Source: Candidatus Sedimenticola sp. (ex Thyasira tokunagai) (GTDB lineage Bacteria > Pseudomonadota > Gammaproteobacteria > Chromatiales > Chromatiaceae). Taken from it: a stretch of 64,000 bases of DNA. A program made the position numbers and the translations under genes. How positions within the stretch are numbered: position 1 is the first letter of the stretch; each line of letters starts with the position of its first letter. The notes beneath the pieces were generated by a model. The model was given only the letters and a program-made list of their open reading frames with translations. It did not search any database and had not been told where the DNA came from. Where the stretch lies: contig CP134874.1 of NCBI GenBank assembly GCA_037318855.1, positions 2,666,598 to 2,730,597 on the forward strand. The letters run 5' to 3'. Below are positions 18,643-27,557 of this stretch, one piece after another.

Positions 18643-19672
18643 CCTGATTACCCACCAGGCTCAGCTATTGAGCCTGTGGTGGCCACATAATGGAACCCTC
18701 TGAATATACGAGGGTTTCCATCATGCCAAAAAATACTATCCAGTTTCAAAAAGGGCTTGGTTTGCACGAATTTCTGGAAAAATATGGTACCGATACTCAA
18801 TGCAGCCAAGCGTTGCATCGACTTCGCTGGCCAAGTGGATATGTTTGCCCAGAGTGCGGTAACGCAACGTGCTGCGAACTCAAAAGCCGCAAGATATACC
18901 AGTGCCATAAATGTCATCACCAGACATCGCTTACTGCGGGTACCATTTTTCATGGCACAAAGTTGCCTTTGAAGAAATGGTTTCTGGCCATCTATTTGCT
19001 GACCCAGCGTAAAAAGAGCACCTCTGCCTTGCAACTGTCTCGTGAGATTGGAGTGAACTACAACACTGCGTGGAAGCTCAAGCACAAACTGATGCAGGTA
19101 ATGATGGAACGCCAGGGTAAGAAAAAGCTGACTGGCCGCATTGAAATGGATGATGCATATATTGGCGGTGAAAAACCTGGTAAGCGTGGACGAGGCTCCC
19201 GCAACAAAATCCCTTTCGTAGCCGCCGTTGAGACGACGCAGGACGGCAGGCCTTTGAAAATTCATCTGCGTCGTGTGCGTGGTTTTCGTAGTGCAGAAAT
19301 TGCTCGATATGCCAAGTCCAGTCTGGTTTCTGGTAGCACTGTATTCTCTGATGGTCTCTGCTGCTTCAGAGCTGTCACTGATGCTGAATGCGATCATGTG
19401 GCCATTGTGACTGGTGGCGGTCGAAAAAGCGCACAGAGCTCCACCTTCAAGTGGGTGAACACCATGCTTGGCAACGTCAAGAATTCTTTGCAGGGAACTT
19501 TTCATGCTATACGAAAAAAACATGTACCTCGTTATCTTGCCGAATTCGAATATCGGTTTAATCGTCGCTTCAATCTTCCAGAAATGATTGAGCGATTGCT
19601 CTTTGTTGCGTTGCGTACACCACCAATGCCTTATCGCTTCTTGAGAATGGCTGAGGTTTATGGGTAATCGGG
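18643..19672 (+). mobile_element. Complete IS1595-family element (copy 1) with 8-bp target duplication
   Basis: A 1030-bp element flanked by AAACGTTA on both sides (18635-18642 and 19673-19680). The imperfect ends are CCTGATTACCC and GGGTAATCGGG. It sits inside the group II intron, between the ribozyme 5' part and the RT gene. A second copy of the same length is at 46326-48749. Confidence 0.93.
18723..19667 (+). CDS. IS1595-family transposase
   Basis: About 314 residues from MPKNTIQFQKGLGLHEFLEKYG. The ATG at 18723 is the usual family start; an alternative lies 11 codons upstream. An N-terminal zinc ribbon (CPECGNATC..CHKCHHQ) precedes the ISXO2-like DDE-type domain, with EMDDAYIGGEKPGKRGRGSRNK, VFSDGLCCFRAV and VNTMLGNVKNSLQGTFHAI. 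It catalyses cut-and-paste transposition with 8-bp duplications. Complete and probably functional. Confidence 0.94.
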   Translation: MPKNTIQFQKGLGLHEFLEKYGTDTQCSQALHRLRWPSGYVCPECGNATCCELKSRKIYQCHKCHHQTSLTAGTIFHGTKLPLKKWFLAIYLLTQRKKSTSALQLSREIGVNYNTAWKLKHKLMQVMMERQGKKKLTGRIEMDDAYIGGEKPGKRGRGSRNKIPFVAAVETTQDGRPLKIHLRRVRGFRSAEIARYAKSSLVSGSTVFSDGLCCFRAVTDAECDHVAIVTGGGRKSAQSSTFKWVNTMLGNVKNSLQGTFHAIRKKHVPRYLAEFEYRFNRRFNLPEMIERLLFVALRTPPMPYRFLRMAEVYG

Positions 19673-21429
19673 AAACGTTATGCCCGGCTTCACCTTCCCT
19701 TCAGTGGGTCCCTTGGGTCTCGGTTCCCCACCTTATCGGCCTTCCTCTCCCTTCGACCATCGGTACTATGATCCGCTAAGACTACCGCTTCTCCATCTCG
19801 GGTCACTTCGCTTTCCGCTCGTTCTCCGATACCTTGCGTTCTCCCTTCTTCGTTCGTGCCCCTTTCGGCTCGCTCCACGGGTTAGGAAGATCCCCCGCAA
19901 GCGCCTGGCCGCTTTTGTATTCCGGTTTGCCTATCCCGGTGCCCTCCGCAAGGAGATGGCGGTTCTCTCGAGTTCCCAGTCTACCCTTATGTGTACATGC
20001 CCCGCTCTTGGACCCCGGTGGTGTCCCTTCAACTTGCCTTTGCGTTTCCAGGACTGCTGCCTTCCGTCTCACGAAGAACGTCGGCTTTCCCCGCTTGCGC
20101 TGGGTTATCCTTTCAGACCACGATAATAATCTTTTCGGAGCTCGGTCACGCGGCCTGCACACTCGCTACACCTGGCTTCATACACACCTTCATGGATATG
20201 CATGCAGGTTCACTACAGTTCCAGTGGCTAACCTTCTCTGATGGGCATTAGACAGTCACCTGCCTTCACCCACTGGGTAGCAATATCCAGTTTCACAGCC
20301 TCCTTTTTGATCCCCCGGATCTGAATTTACTCGACACGATCGTGAAAGATTTTGGGACATCCAAGTCTCCAAAATCAACTCGCCTACGCGACAGCCATTA
20401 TGCCCCGACCGTCCTGCGTACGTCACGATTCCGTATTGCACATTGCAGCAAAGCTGCTTGTGCACTACTCCATCATGACTCCCACAATGACTCTACGGCG
20501 TTTCGGGTGCGCTCCTTGTATGCCCTACATCGCTCCCTGCCGGTCGCAATTCCGGCCATACAACCGCGCCTACGCCTATCGGGGACTTATCGCCTCGGCT
20601 TTCAGCCTTCCATGGCGATCAGCGAGCGAGTCTTCGATTTCGTGATGCAAAACGGGACATCCAAGTCCCCCTTTTGAACTCAATCTTCGACAGCCTATTA
20701 TTGCCCCGGCCGTCCCGGTCTCCAGCACTACGCAATAACATCGCAAGCTCGTTACTGCTTCGTCGCTGGCTCCCGAGATGACTTGACGTCGCGTTCGCAT
20801 GCGATCTTTGGATTCCCTCTGGCGCTATGCGCACGCCGGGCATCCAGTATCGCCTCGCGACTACCGGGGACTAACCGCCTCGGCTTTCAGCCTTCCTTGG
20901 CGGTCAGCGACGGAAAGCGCCACCAAGCCAAACAAAAAAGAACAAGTCCACCACAATCGCGGCATCCGAGTTCTCCCACAATCCGACTGACAAAACCTGC
21001 ACTTACCCAGCAGAACATGAGATGTAGTTACGCAGTGAAAGCACAGACAATAACGGCAACCACAAGCAGTTATTTGAGGGCTGCCTCACCCATTGCAGAA
21101 CATGCTCATTAAAACATCGCTGCATGCGCAACCCGGAAGCTGCAGACAGAAGAAAGGGCCATGGCAGACAGGTCTCCTTTATCATCGAAAGAGAAAAACG
21201 CCCCAACTACACTGACTGGATGAAGGCGCGTATCGATAGCGACAAAGGAAAACTGATCTACAGTCGCCGCATGTCAGTTGCCGAACCAGTGTTTGGCAAT
21301 ATCGAAAGCAACAAACGACTGGACAGGTTTACCCTGAGAGGAAAAAAGAAGATGCAGGGTCAGTGGTGCTTATACTGCATGGCGCATAATATAGAGAAGC
21401 TGGCAAACTATGGAGAGTTAGCGGCCTGA

Positions 21430-21794
21430 TACAGGGCCAAAACTGGCTATATGGGATAAATTCAACAATAAATTAGGAAAATATGAGCTGTGGATTTATC
21501 AGGAAAAATTCAGAGACAGAATAATCATACAAATATTGCTGTGAGATGAAGAGTTCACAGATAGAGATAAAAAAACTTTGAAAAATATTAATCTACAGCC
21601 TCGTTATGTTTCCGAGTTACCCACAATTAGTAGACACCTTGTATAGTTAGATTTATCTATATGGAGGTGCTCAAGATGGCACGTAAGAAGACGCAAGCAT
21701 ACACAGAGGAGTTTCTGCGTATTCCGCCGAAGATGACCGCCGATTCCGCTGATCGTGACCGATCAACTCATCGGCTCCTCACTGGAGCGTTTTT
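21430..21794. other. AT-rich gap with the start of a broken IS3-type orfA
   Basis: After the IS1182 end, about 240 bases carry no gene. At 21676 an ATG with GGAGG upstream opens MARKKTQAYTEEFLR, an IS3-family orfA N-terminus, which is cut after about 15 codons near 21721 by the IS21-family end. Confidence 0.55.
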
Positions 21795-22550
21795 TTACTC
21801 CGACCGGTCACTATCAGTCAACTGATCGGTGGTTTTTCTCATAGAGCCTCCACTCAGATCCAGTCGATGAGAGCCATGGAGTAATCGATCAAGAATGGCA
21901 TCGGCTAGAGTCGCCTCACCAATATATTCATGCCAGTTTTTTGTCGGTAACTGACTAGTAATGAGTGTCGATTTCCTGCCATGACGATCCTCAATCACCT
22001 CCATCAGGTCCTGCCGCTGGGCTGCGGTGATTTTCTGAATACCCCAGTCATCCAGAATAAGCAGATCCATCTTCAATAATCGATTCATCAATCGAGGATA
22101 GGTCCCATCACCGTGGGAGATGCGTAGTTGTTCAAACAGATTGGGCAGGCGCAGGTAGTGTACTGATAATCCTTGGCGGCAGGCCTGATTACCTAACGCA
22201 CAAGCCAGCCAAGTCTTGCCGCAACCCGTAGGGACGGTAATGCACAGATTATGTGCTTGCCGGATCCAATCGCAGCTCGCCAATGAAGCCATGTGGGATT
22301 TCTCCAGGTTTCGTGGATGGCGATAGTTGATATCCTCAACACAGGCATGCTCCCGCAGCTTGGCGGCCTTGAGCAGACGCGCCAATCGGCGGTTCTCCCG
22401 GTAGAGCACCTCACGATCCACCAAGAGGGCAAGACGTTCCCCAAAAGCAAGGGCATGGGTTTCGGGTTGCGCCTGCTGCTGCTCAAACGCATCCAGCATG
22501 CCGGTCAATTTAAGGGTGCGTAGTTGGTCAATGGTTTGTTGGTTCAACAT
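21795..22550 (-). CDS. istB: IstB-like ATP-binding protein of an IS21-family element (copy 2)
   Basis: A 251-residue AAA+ helper ATPase. It has Walker A TVPTGCGKTWLACALG (near residues 105-120), Walker B LLILDDWGIQK and the IstB C-terminus ATLADAILDRLLHGSHRLDLSGGSMRK. IstB activates the IstA transposase. It is complete and follows the istA remnant with 14 bases between, so the pair is transcribed on the minus strand. It differs clearly from the IstB of the element at 30.9 kb, so this is a separate IS21 type. Confidence 0.93.
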   Translation of the reverse strand: MLNQQTIDQLRTLKLTGMLDAFEQQQAQPETHALAFGERLALLVDREVLYRENRRLARLLKAAKLREHACVEDINYRHPRNLEKSHMASLASCDWIRQAHNLCITVPTGCGKTWLACALGNQACRQGLSVHYLRLPNLFEQLRISHGDGTYPRLMNRLLKMDLLILDDWGIQKITAAQRQDLMEVIEDRHGRKSTLITSQLPTKNWHEYIGEATLADAILDRLLHGSHRLDLSGGSMRKTTDQLTDSDRSE

Positions 22551-22564
22551 GATGAAATCTCCTC

Positions 22565-23176
22565 TCAGTGGTAGTAGTCAGCGCCGCGAACATTGGCATG
22601 TAGAGGGAGTTCACTCTGCACATCCTCTTCACCTTCAATGGGCTGTTTATCCAAACCCTTCTTGAGGATGGAGGAGATGCTTTTGTAATTGGCCGAACGG
22701 ATCGACAACGCTCGCTCACAGGCCTTTTCAAGACGAGACCGGTCATAGCGTCGGCTGAGGTTGAGTCGCCCCAGACAGGCGCGATATCCATGCTCTGGAT
22801 GAGGTCGATTCTCCAGTTGTTGTTTGACTACCTGAGCGGTACAGGGACCGATATCACCTGCCCAGTTCATGAATCGTCCGGGTGACCAGTCCCTATGCGC
22901 TTGATGGGACTTAGGCATATATTCTGTCAAGGTGGAGAAACGACCTTGACCATGGCGGGAATGGGAAGCGACACGCTGTCCTTTGTGCATCACCTCCACC
23001 GAGGTAGCGGTCAGGCGAAGATCCAGAACCTGACCCACCAGCGCGTGAGGGACACTGTAGAAACGTTTTGCGGCCTCAACATGGTAATCGATACCGGGTT
23101 TGACCATACGCCATTCAGCGAACTCATAATCATCCTGCGGCAAGGATCTAAGAACGGGGCGGTCGATAGCCTCAAA
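22565..23176 (-). pseudogene. istA: C-terminal part of an IS21 IstA transposase, cut by SIE copy B4
   Basis: The frame reads FEAIDRPVLRSLPQDDYEFAEW, then VKPGIDYHVEAAKRFYSVPHALVG and on to VQSELPLHANVRGADYYH. This is the C-terminal third of IstA. The N-terminal DDE part is missing. Its upstream end is the CAGCG end of a minus-strand SIE B copy, and the first codon after it (TTT GAG) is in frame, as at the other insertions. Confidence 0.85.
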
Positions 23177-23256
23177 CGCTGATCACCATGGAAGGCTGAA
23201 AGCCGAGGCGATTAGTCCACGATAGGCGTAGGTGTGGTTGTATGGCCGGAATTGCG
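23177..23256 (-). mobile_element. SIE element copy B4, 3' 80 bases only
   Basis: Minus-strand sequence CCTACGCCTATCGTGGACTAA and onward to GGTGATCAGCG matches the end of subfamily B. It is sense to the istA remnant and is followed by TTTGAG. The 5' part was lost where IS256 sequence joins at 23257. Confidence 0.75.
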
Positions 23257-24101
23257 AGAAGTCACTGGAAGCGGCGCTGCCGTGGCTCTACCTGAAGGGG
23301 ATTTCCAGTGGTGAGATGGGTGAGGCCCTGAAAGTGCTGGTGGGTCCGGATGTAACAGGCTTGTCGGCCAGCACGGTATCGCGTCTGAAGCAGGTCTGGG
23401 CAGAAGAATATCGGAGCTGGTGCGAGGAGCGCCTGGATAAGGAGCATTGGGTGTATGTGTGGGCAGACGGTGTCTACAGCGGACTGAGAGCAGAGCAGAC
23501 GAAGCTGTGTGCCCTGGTGGTGATCGGCGTGAATGAGCGTGGTGAGAAGCATTTTCTGGCAATTGAGGATGGTGTGCGGGAGTCCACGCAGAGCTGCTGG
23601 ATGCACAAGACCATGAACGTGCTGAACTGCCTGCCAAAGTCAGCTCAGCCGAAAGCGAAGCAGGCACTGCATAACATCTGGCAGGCGGAGACTCAGGCCG
23701 ATGCGGAAAAGGCCTTTGATCTGTTTATCAAAACGTATGAGCCGAAGTATCCGAAGGCTGCCATCTGTCTGCACAAAGACCGAGAGGAACTGATGGCTTT
23801 CTATCACTTTCCGGCACAGCACTGGCAGAGCATTCGGACCAGCAATCTGATTGAATCAACCTTCGGGACAATCCGCCATCGAACCAAGCGTTCCAAGGGC
23901 TGCCTATCGCGTGACGGCATGCTACACATGATGTTCAAAACTCGGCCTGTGTGCCGAGAAGAAGTGGAGACGATTACGGGGTTTCGATTACTTGGCGAAG
24001 GTGATAACCGGAATCAAATTTAAAGAGGGTGTTGAGGTAACAGAAGTCGATCAGGTCGCCGCTTGATTCAACTGGTTAAACACCAGATTTGACTATAACT
24101 C
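23257..24101 (+). pseudogene. IS256-family transposase remnant with internal deletion
   Basis: Compared with the intact copy at 46864-48111 it lacks the first 108 or so residues and has an in-frame deletion between RESTQS and CWMHKT (43 residues, including part of the DDE region). It is frameshifted near 23938. The right terminal repeat of IS256 (CTATAACTC) is present at 24093-24101. Confidence 0.88.
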
Positions 24102-24250
24102 GCCTCCTTTCTTGTATAACCCTGCTCAATTACCAAGCTGATTGCGTCCAACTTGAACTCTTTTGAATATTTCTTTCGTGTGCTCATCTAGCTCTACCTC
24201 AGTTAAGTCACTGATAATGCTTAACTGGGTTGTACAAGTCCATTAGACCA
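24102..24250 (-). pseudogene. 5' end of the IS3-type element seen at 29.4 kb (orfA start)
   Basis: The minus strand reads ATGAGCACACGAAAGAAATA and codes for the first 20 or so residues of the same orfA as at 29473. It is preceded by the IS end (GTACAACCCAGTTAAGCA, TGGTCTAATGGAC). Confidence 0.8.
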
Positions 24251-24344
24251 TCTCATGTTCTCTGTGCCAGCTGGCGGGATCAAATATCGGGCCGAGCGCC
24301 GACGACCCAAGAAACGAAGCATAGGCCTATATGTTGGCCAGAGA

Positions 24345-24493
24345 TTCGAAAAAGGCAAACTCGGCCTTCGACAACCTATTAGTGCCCCGGCCGTCCTGGT
24401 CACTGACCGCTGCGCGCACGACGGAGTAAGCAATGCGGCCTCACGGCTACCGGGGATTATCCACCTTCGCTTCGCTCTCCATGGCTGGCAGCG
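24345..24493 (+). mobile_element. SIE element copy D2 (subfamily D, internally deleted)
   Basis: It contains CGACAACCTATTAGTGCCCCGG, CTACCGGGGATTATCC, and the terminal CATGGCTGGCAGCG, followed by AGTGTA. Compared with the full D copy at 45419-45704 the first 75 and a middle part are missing. It lies at the 3' end of, and antisense to, the luxR-type gene, whose reading frame runs into it. Confidence 0.65.
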
Positions 24494-25289
24494 AGTGTAT
24501 TAATTTTAAATCAATACATATAGCAATAACCCCATAAGGATCACTTACACCAAAGCGTCTACAAAGTTTTTCCAGGTTGTTACGAATAGTTTGCGTGCTC
24601 AGCCCTAGGTCACCGGCTATTTTTGTTTGAGTATTTCCATTAAGGATGGATCGACATATTGTAGATTCTCTTTCCGATAATTCTAAATTAAAAAAGATAT
24701 TTTGATTCATCGCTGCAACTTGAGATAAATGAATTAATAATATATCCAATAGTTCTTTTTGTTCATATGCCACTTTACCTGAGCTAACGCCGGCAGAACA
24801 AAATATTATAATCCCATTGGCATTTAAGGCATAAGTGTAACCATCAGCCATGCCGTATGATTGTGCGATCTTTAAGACTCGATTTTTTCCCCCTTCTGTT
24901 GTCTTACGTATCGTATTCCATGACACTGGTTTATGAGATTGTAATGCGATAGTTTTCGTCAGGTCTATATTGCAACTACCTATATTAGAGTATTTATAAA
25001 ACCCATGCTTTACACATAGCATATCCCAGCCATCCTTAATGCCTTCATGAATACTCCGAAAAGCTTCCGGTTTTTCCCCTAGCCTAGTATCGTGAATAGT
25101 TAAGATCAAAAAATTTATACCATATTCAATATCAAGCTGTGTGTGTAATTCTTTAATGTCATCGCCCGTATAATACGAAGTCCCATCTATGAATTGTGCT
25201 AAAAGTTCTACAATAGCTTCTACCGTTACTTTAGAAGTATGGTTATCTGTAGTTGGTAATTCCAACCTATCTATGTTAGTATCGTTCAT
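24447..25289 (-). CDS. LuxR-type quorum-sensing regulator
   Basis: A 280-residue protein with an N-terminal autoinducer-binding-like domain (SNIGSCNIDLTKTIALQSHKPVSWNTIRK corresponds to the LuxR ligand pocket segment) and a C-terminal GerE-type HTH (LSERESTICRSILNGNTQTKIAGDLGLSTQTIRNNLEKL, about residues 200-262). The last 15-16 codons (HSLPAMESEAKVDNPR) are SIE sequence, so the original end was near 24494. AT-rich compared with the core genome, suggesting transfer. It lies on the same strand as the RsaM-like gene, the Crp-like gene and luxI, together a quorum-sensing island. Confidence 0.85.
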   Translation of the reverse strand: MNDTNIDRLELPTTDNHTSKVTVEAIVELLAQFIDGTSYYTGDDIKELHTQLDIEYGINFLILTIHDTRLGEKPEAFRSIHEGIKDGWDMLCVKHGFYKYSNIGSCNIDLTKTIALQSHKPVSWNTIRKTTEGGKNRVLKIAQSYGMADGYTYALNANGIIIFCSAGVSSGKVAYEQKELLDILLIHLSQVAAMNQNIFFNLELSERESTICRSILNGNTQTKIAGDLGLSTQTIRNNLEKLCRRFGVSDPYGVIAICIDLKLIHSLPAMESEAKVDNPR

Positions 25290-25379
25290 ACACTACCTTG
25301 GCTCAGTTTAAGGTTGACATGGAGAATTGTTAAATAACAGGCGGAAATCTAAAATTAAATATTTTTTACTTCCTGCTGA

Positions 25380-25562
25380 GTAAGCGCTTTGTTTTTTCAC
25401 GGGGCCAAGACTCTCTAGCCGTCCACGAAACAGCCTCGCAATTCAAGAATACTTTTATGTTCCGACCGTTCTGGTCACTGATTGGATGTCATAATCGGAT
25501 ACCTATTTTGTTTCCCCTCTACGCGCACATCGGGCAAGAAGCTCTGACTTACAGCGACTAGT
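25380..25562. repeat. Probable decayed SIE copy between luxR and the RsaM-like gene
   Basis: Fragments such as TATGTTCCGACCGTTCTGGTCACTGATTGG and TGTTTCCCCTCTACGCGCACATCGGGC resemble the middle of subfamily D in order and spacing, but neither end is conserved. No gene is visible in 25290-25579. Confidence 0.4.
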
Positions 25563-25579
25563 AGCTAGCAGTTTCAGTT

Positions 25580-25981
25580 TCATTCTTTATAGTGGTAAAT
25601 GTCAGAAAAATAGTCCTCAACTACTCGTTGCCAGCCGGATGTATCCATTACACCTTCAAGTAATATTTCGGTCTGCTTTGATCCTAGATCGCCGTTATCA
25701 CCAACTAACATCAGATTAGAGCTGATTGCAGATACTCTTTCATAACAAATACGTCTATCTATTATAGTCAGGCGCCAATCCCACCCAACAGAAATAATGG
25801 GATTAGTGGAACTAACCCATTCAGTGTAACCATAAATTTCACTAAGCTCTTCATATTGATGCTTTGCTAACCCATTTGCCTCATCATCGAGCCCAGAAAA
25901 ATGATGCTTAAATTCTCTGGTTTGCAGTAATGACGAACTTAGTCTTACATAACCATCATCAGATAAATTTATCACTATCAC
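25580..25981 (-). CDS. RsaM-like (DUF4902) quorum-sensing modulator
   Basis: A 133-residue soluble protein. The central segment EIYGYTEWVSSTNPIISVGWDWRLTI is the conserved motif of the RsaM/TofM family known from Burkholderia and Pseudomonas fuscovaginae, where the gene lies beside luxI/luxR and dampens acyl-homoserine lactone production. The context here (LuxR downstream, LuxI upstream on the same strand) agrees. It is AT-rich like its neighbours. The match rests on this motif and context. Confidence 0.65.
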   Translation of the reverse strand: MIVINLSDDGYVRLSSSLLQTREFKHHFSGLDDEANGLAKHQYEELSEIYGYTEWVSSTNPIISVGWDWRLTIIDRRICYERVSAISSNLMLVGDNGDLGSKQTEILLEGVMDTSGWQRVVEDYFSDIYHYKE

Positions 25982-26069
25982 TCCTCCATTGATTAATTAA
26001 AATAATCAGTAAAAACATTACTGCCATTTTATTACTCTTTATAGATAGATATTATACTGAATATCATAT

Positions 26070-26738
26070 TTATTTTTTCAGATCATTAAGGTCTGTATTA
26101 TGCAAGGTCTCTACATCAATCCTATCCAAACGATCCTCATCAAGAATAGCAATAGATAGCCTGTTTTTTATTTCAATATACCCAGTTTTCTCGAGCTTTT
26201 TTAAAACTTTGTTGTTTGCTAATGATTGTTTTGACACACCAATCTCCTCGGCGATTTGTTGCTTGTTGAATGGTATGTGTGAGCTCGTGTTTTCAGAAAG
26301 ATCTCGGTTACTTACTTTCTTTGAATGCCAGCGTCTATTTATATCTTTCAGAAAGAGAACTATTTTTCTCTCCATGGACATAGAGCCCAACATATTAGAT
26401 CTATAATGTTTATTAGTTAACTGTTCTATGAGATTAATGAAAATGATTTTCCACTTTGAACTCAGTCCTTCCATATCGCTTTTTATTGATGCAACGGGAA
26501 TAATAGATAGGGTGGAATTATCAAGCGCTACCAGCTTGGCACCAACAGCATTACCAATAGTCATAAAACTCTCTCCTTCAAAATATGTCTCATACACCAA
26601 GTCATCTTTATCTTCAACTCTTACCCTGCCTTTATCTACCATGATAATATTATTATCATATTGATTTAATGACAATGCCCCCTTCCTTGGTAGAGTAAGT
26701 CTTTGCTTGTATTTTTTTTCTGTATTTATATCTATCAT
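26070..26738 (-). CDS. Crp/Fnr-family transcription regulator
   Basis: A 222-residue protein with a cyclic-nucleotide-binding-like N-terminal beta roll (LSLNQYDNNIIMVDKGRVRVEDKDDLVYETYFEGESFMTIG), a long dimer helix and a C-terminal winged helix (HIPFNKQQIAEEIGVSKQSLANNKVLKKLEKTGYIEIKNRLSIAI). No cysteine cluster typical of Fnr is visible, and the ligand residues of Crp are not obvious. It probably regulates the surrounding quorum-sensing island. The second Crp-like gene at 35832 also sits beside a LuxR gene. Confidence 0.82.
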   Translation of the reverse strand: MIDINTEKKYKQRLTLPRKGALSLNQYDNNIIMVDKGRVRVEDKDDLVYETYFEGESFMTIGNAVGAKLVALDNSTLSIIPVASIKSDMEGLSSKWKIIFINLIEQLTNKHYRSNMLGSMSMERKIVLFLKDINRRWHSKKVSNRDLSENTSSHIPFNKQQIAEEIGVSKQSLANNKVLKKLEKTGYIEIKNRLSIAILDEDRLDRIDVETLHNTDLNDLKK

Positions 26739-26803
26739 AATTATTTACAACTCGTCCGAATAAAAAATGTTTTGGCATCTTTACCCTTATCATTATCGAC
26801 TGC

Positions 26804-27474
26804 TCAAGCAGCTATTAGTAGCCCTGGTATTTCAATCAAAACTTTGGGGCGGTGTTTAGAAATCATTGCTTCTCCACCCTTCATGTCTAGATGGGCGTGA
26901 ATAATTTCACTGTAATATTTAACGCTTTTAAACGTCCCTTTCTTCCTAAGGATGTCATTTTGTAACTGAATAATAGTGCCATTAACGCACATCTCTACTC
27001 CATCGTCACACAGCTCCAAACTAATATATTCTCCTGGATAATTAGCGGACAAAGCACCCTCAAGCAATTTCAAATCATATTCAACTTTGCGCTTACGTTT
27101 TCTGGATACAGCCCTACGTTTCACATCAAATTTCCGTGTTACTTTTTTTCGCTCCTTAACCCACTCTGCACCATGCATTTTTTCTAGTAATCGCCAGTAC
27201 TGGGCAGCGGTCCTAAAGTGCTTCTCTTGATTAACTTCTCTTAGAACATAAACAAGATTGGCTGGCCAGTAGCTGCCACTCGAGCGTACAGGTTCCAGAT
27301 GGTCAAGTGATGCGTTTGATAAGTCATGGAGTATTGGTTTGCCCGTAAAGTAGCAACATCCATTTTGGATCTTATATATCTCTTTCAGATCTTCTTTTCA
27401 CATACGCCACCACAATAAGACTCTGATTCACGTCTATATGCAGCTCTATACTTGTTTCGCTCTTTATTGCTCAT
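26804..27474 (-). pseudogene. HNH-endonuclease-like gene, copy 1, frameshifted near its start
   Basis: An ATG at 27474 opens MSNKERNKYRAAYRRESESYCGGVCEKK. The frame breaks near 27395, and the next frame continues IYKIQNGCCYFTGKPI..LDHLEPVRSSGSYWPANLVYVLREVNQEKHF and then EWVKERKKVTRKFDVKRRAVSRKRKRKVEYDL to 26804. The CCYFTGK..DHLEP..W..N...V..E.N..K pattern is that of HNH nucleases. The C-terminal half (LLEGALSANYPGEYISLELCDDGVEM) is a strand-rich domain I do not recognise. It is a paralogue of the gene at 27558-28354. Confidence 0.6.
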
Positions 27475-27557
27475 AATGTATCTCTGTAACATACTGTTCA
27501 AATAATAAACACGCCAAAAAGATACTCCATCTAATTGACAATGACTTAAATTAAACT

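Larger units (their letters stand above)
17182..20340 (-). mobile_element. Group II intron with reverse transcriptase, split by IS1595
   Basis: The intron runs on the minus strand from near 20340 (beginning around GTGTCGAG, a GTGYG-like start) to near 17182. It has the 5' ribozyme part (about 19681-20340), an IS1595 insertion (18643-19672), the RT/maturase gene (17310-18635) and a 3' end with a domain V-like hairpin at about 17220-17252 (GAACCGGATGACC..GGTCACGTCCGG), then CTGTGGGGGGGATGG. The usual catalytic AGC of domain V reads AAC here, which predicts loss of activity. It lies antisense to the IS1182 gene, inside SIE copy B2. Confidence 0.85.
17162..20909 (+). mobile_element. Nested SIE copies: B2 inserted in A3, both split by a group II intron
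   Basis: A3 (subfamily A) begins with TA at 17162-17163 and resumes at 20625 (AGCGAGTC), ending CAGCG at 20909. B2 (subfamily B) begins CAAGAGTGTCGC at 17164, is interrupted at about 17181 by the group II intron, resumes at 20341 (CGTGAAAGATTTTGG) and ends CAGCG at 20624, directly before the rest of A3. Removing both gives the host reading GAA AAG T|AC GGA AAG (Glu-Lys-Tyr-Gly-Lys), in frame but inside a codon. The B2 site within A3 (TA|AGCGA) itself fits the NNNGA rule seen at the other sites. Confidence 0.7.
15543..21429 (+). pseudogene. IS1182-family transposase gene broken by three SIE elements, a nested fourth, a group II intron and an IS1595
   Basis: Transposase coding segments lie at 15543-16013, 16301-16513, 16801-17161 and 20910-21429. 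Joined, they read as one DDE transposase: ..GKMTSNATKKWSGTL / KELEEKRDKIKRQI..GKRPKE / VESNITDNESCKMTTSKGTLQGYN..DPKFADQKEK / YGKRHQAKQ..SEFSHNPTDKTC..EPVFGNIESNKRLDRF. Each joint is exactly in frame when the SIE copies are deleted. The last segment also has a one-base loss in an A run near 20930 and a TAG in place of a Trp codon near 21022, so this copy is dead regardless of the insertions. The N-terminal start is uncertain. Confidence 0.85.
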
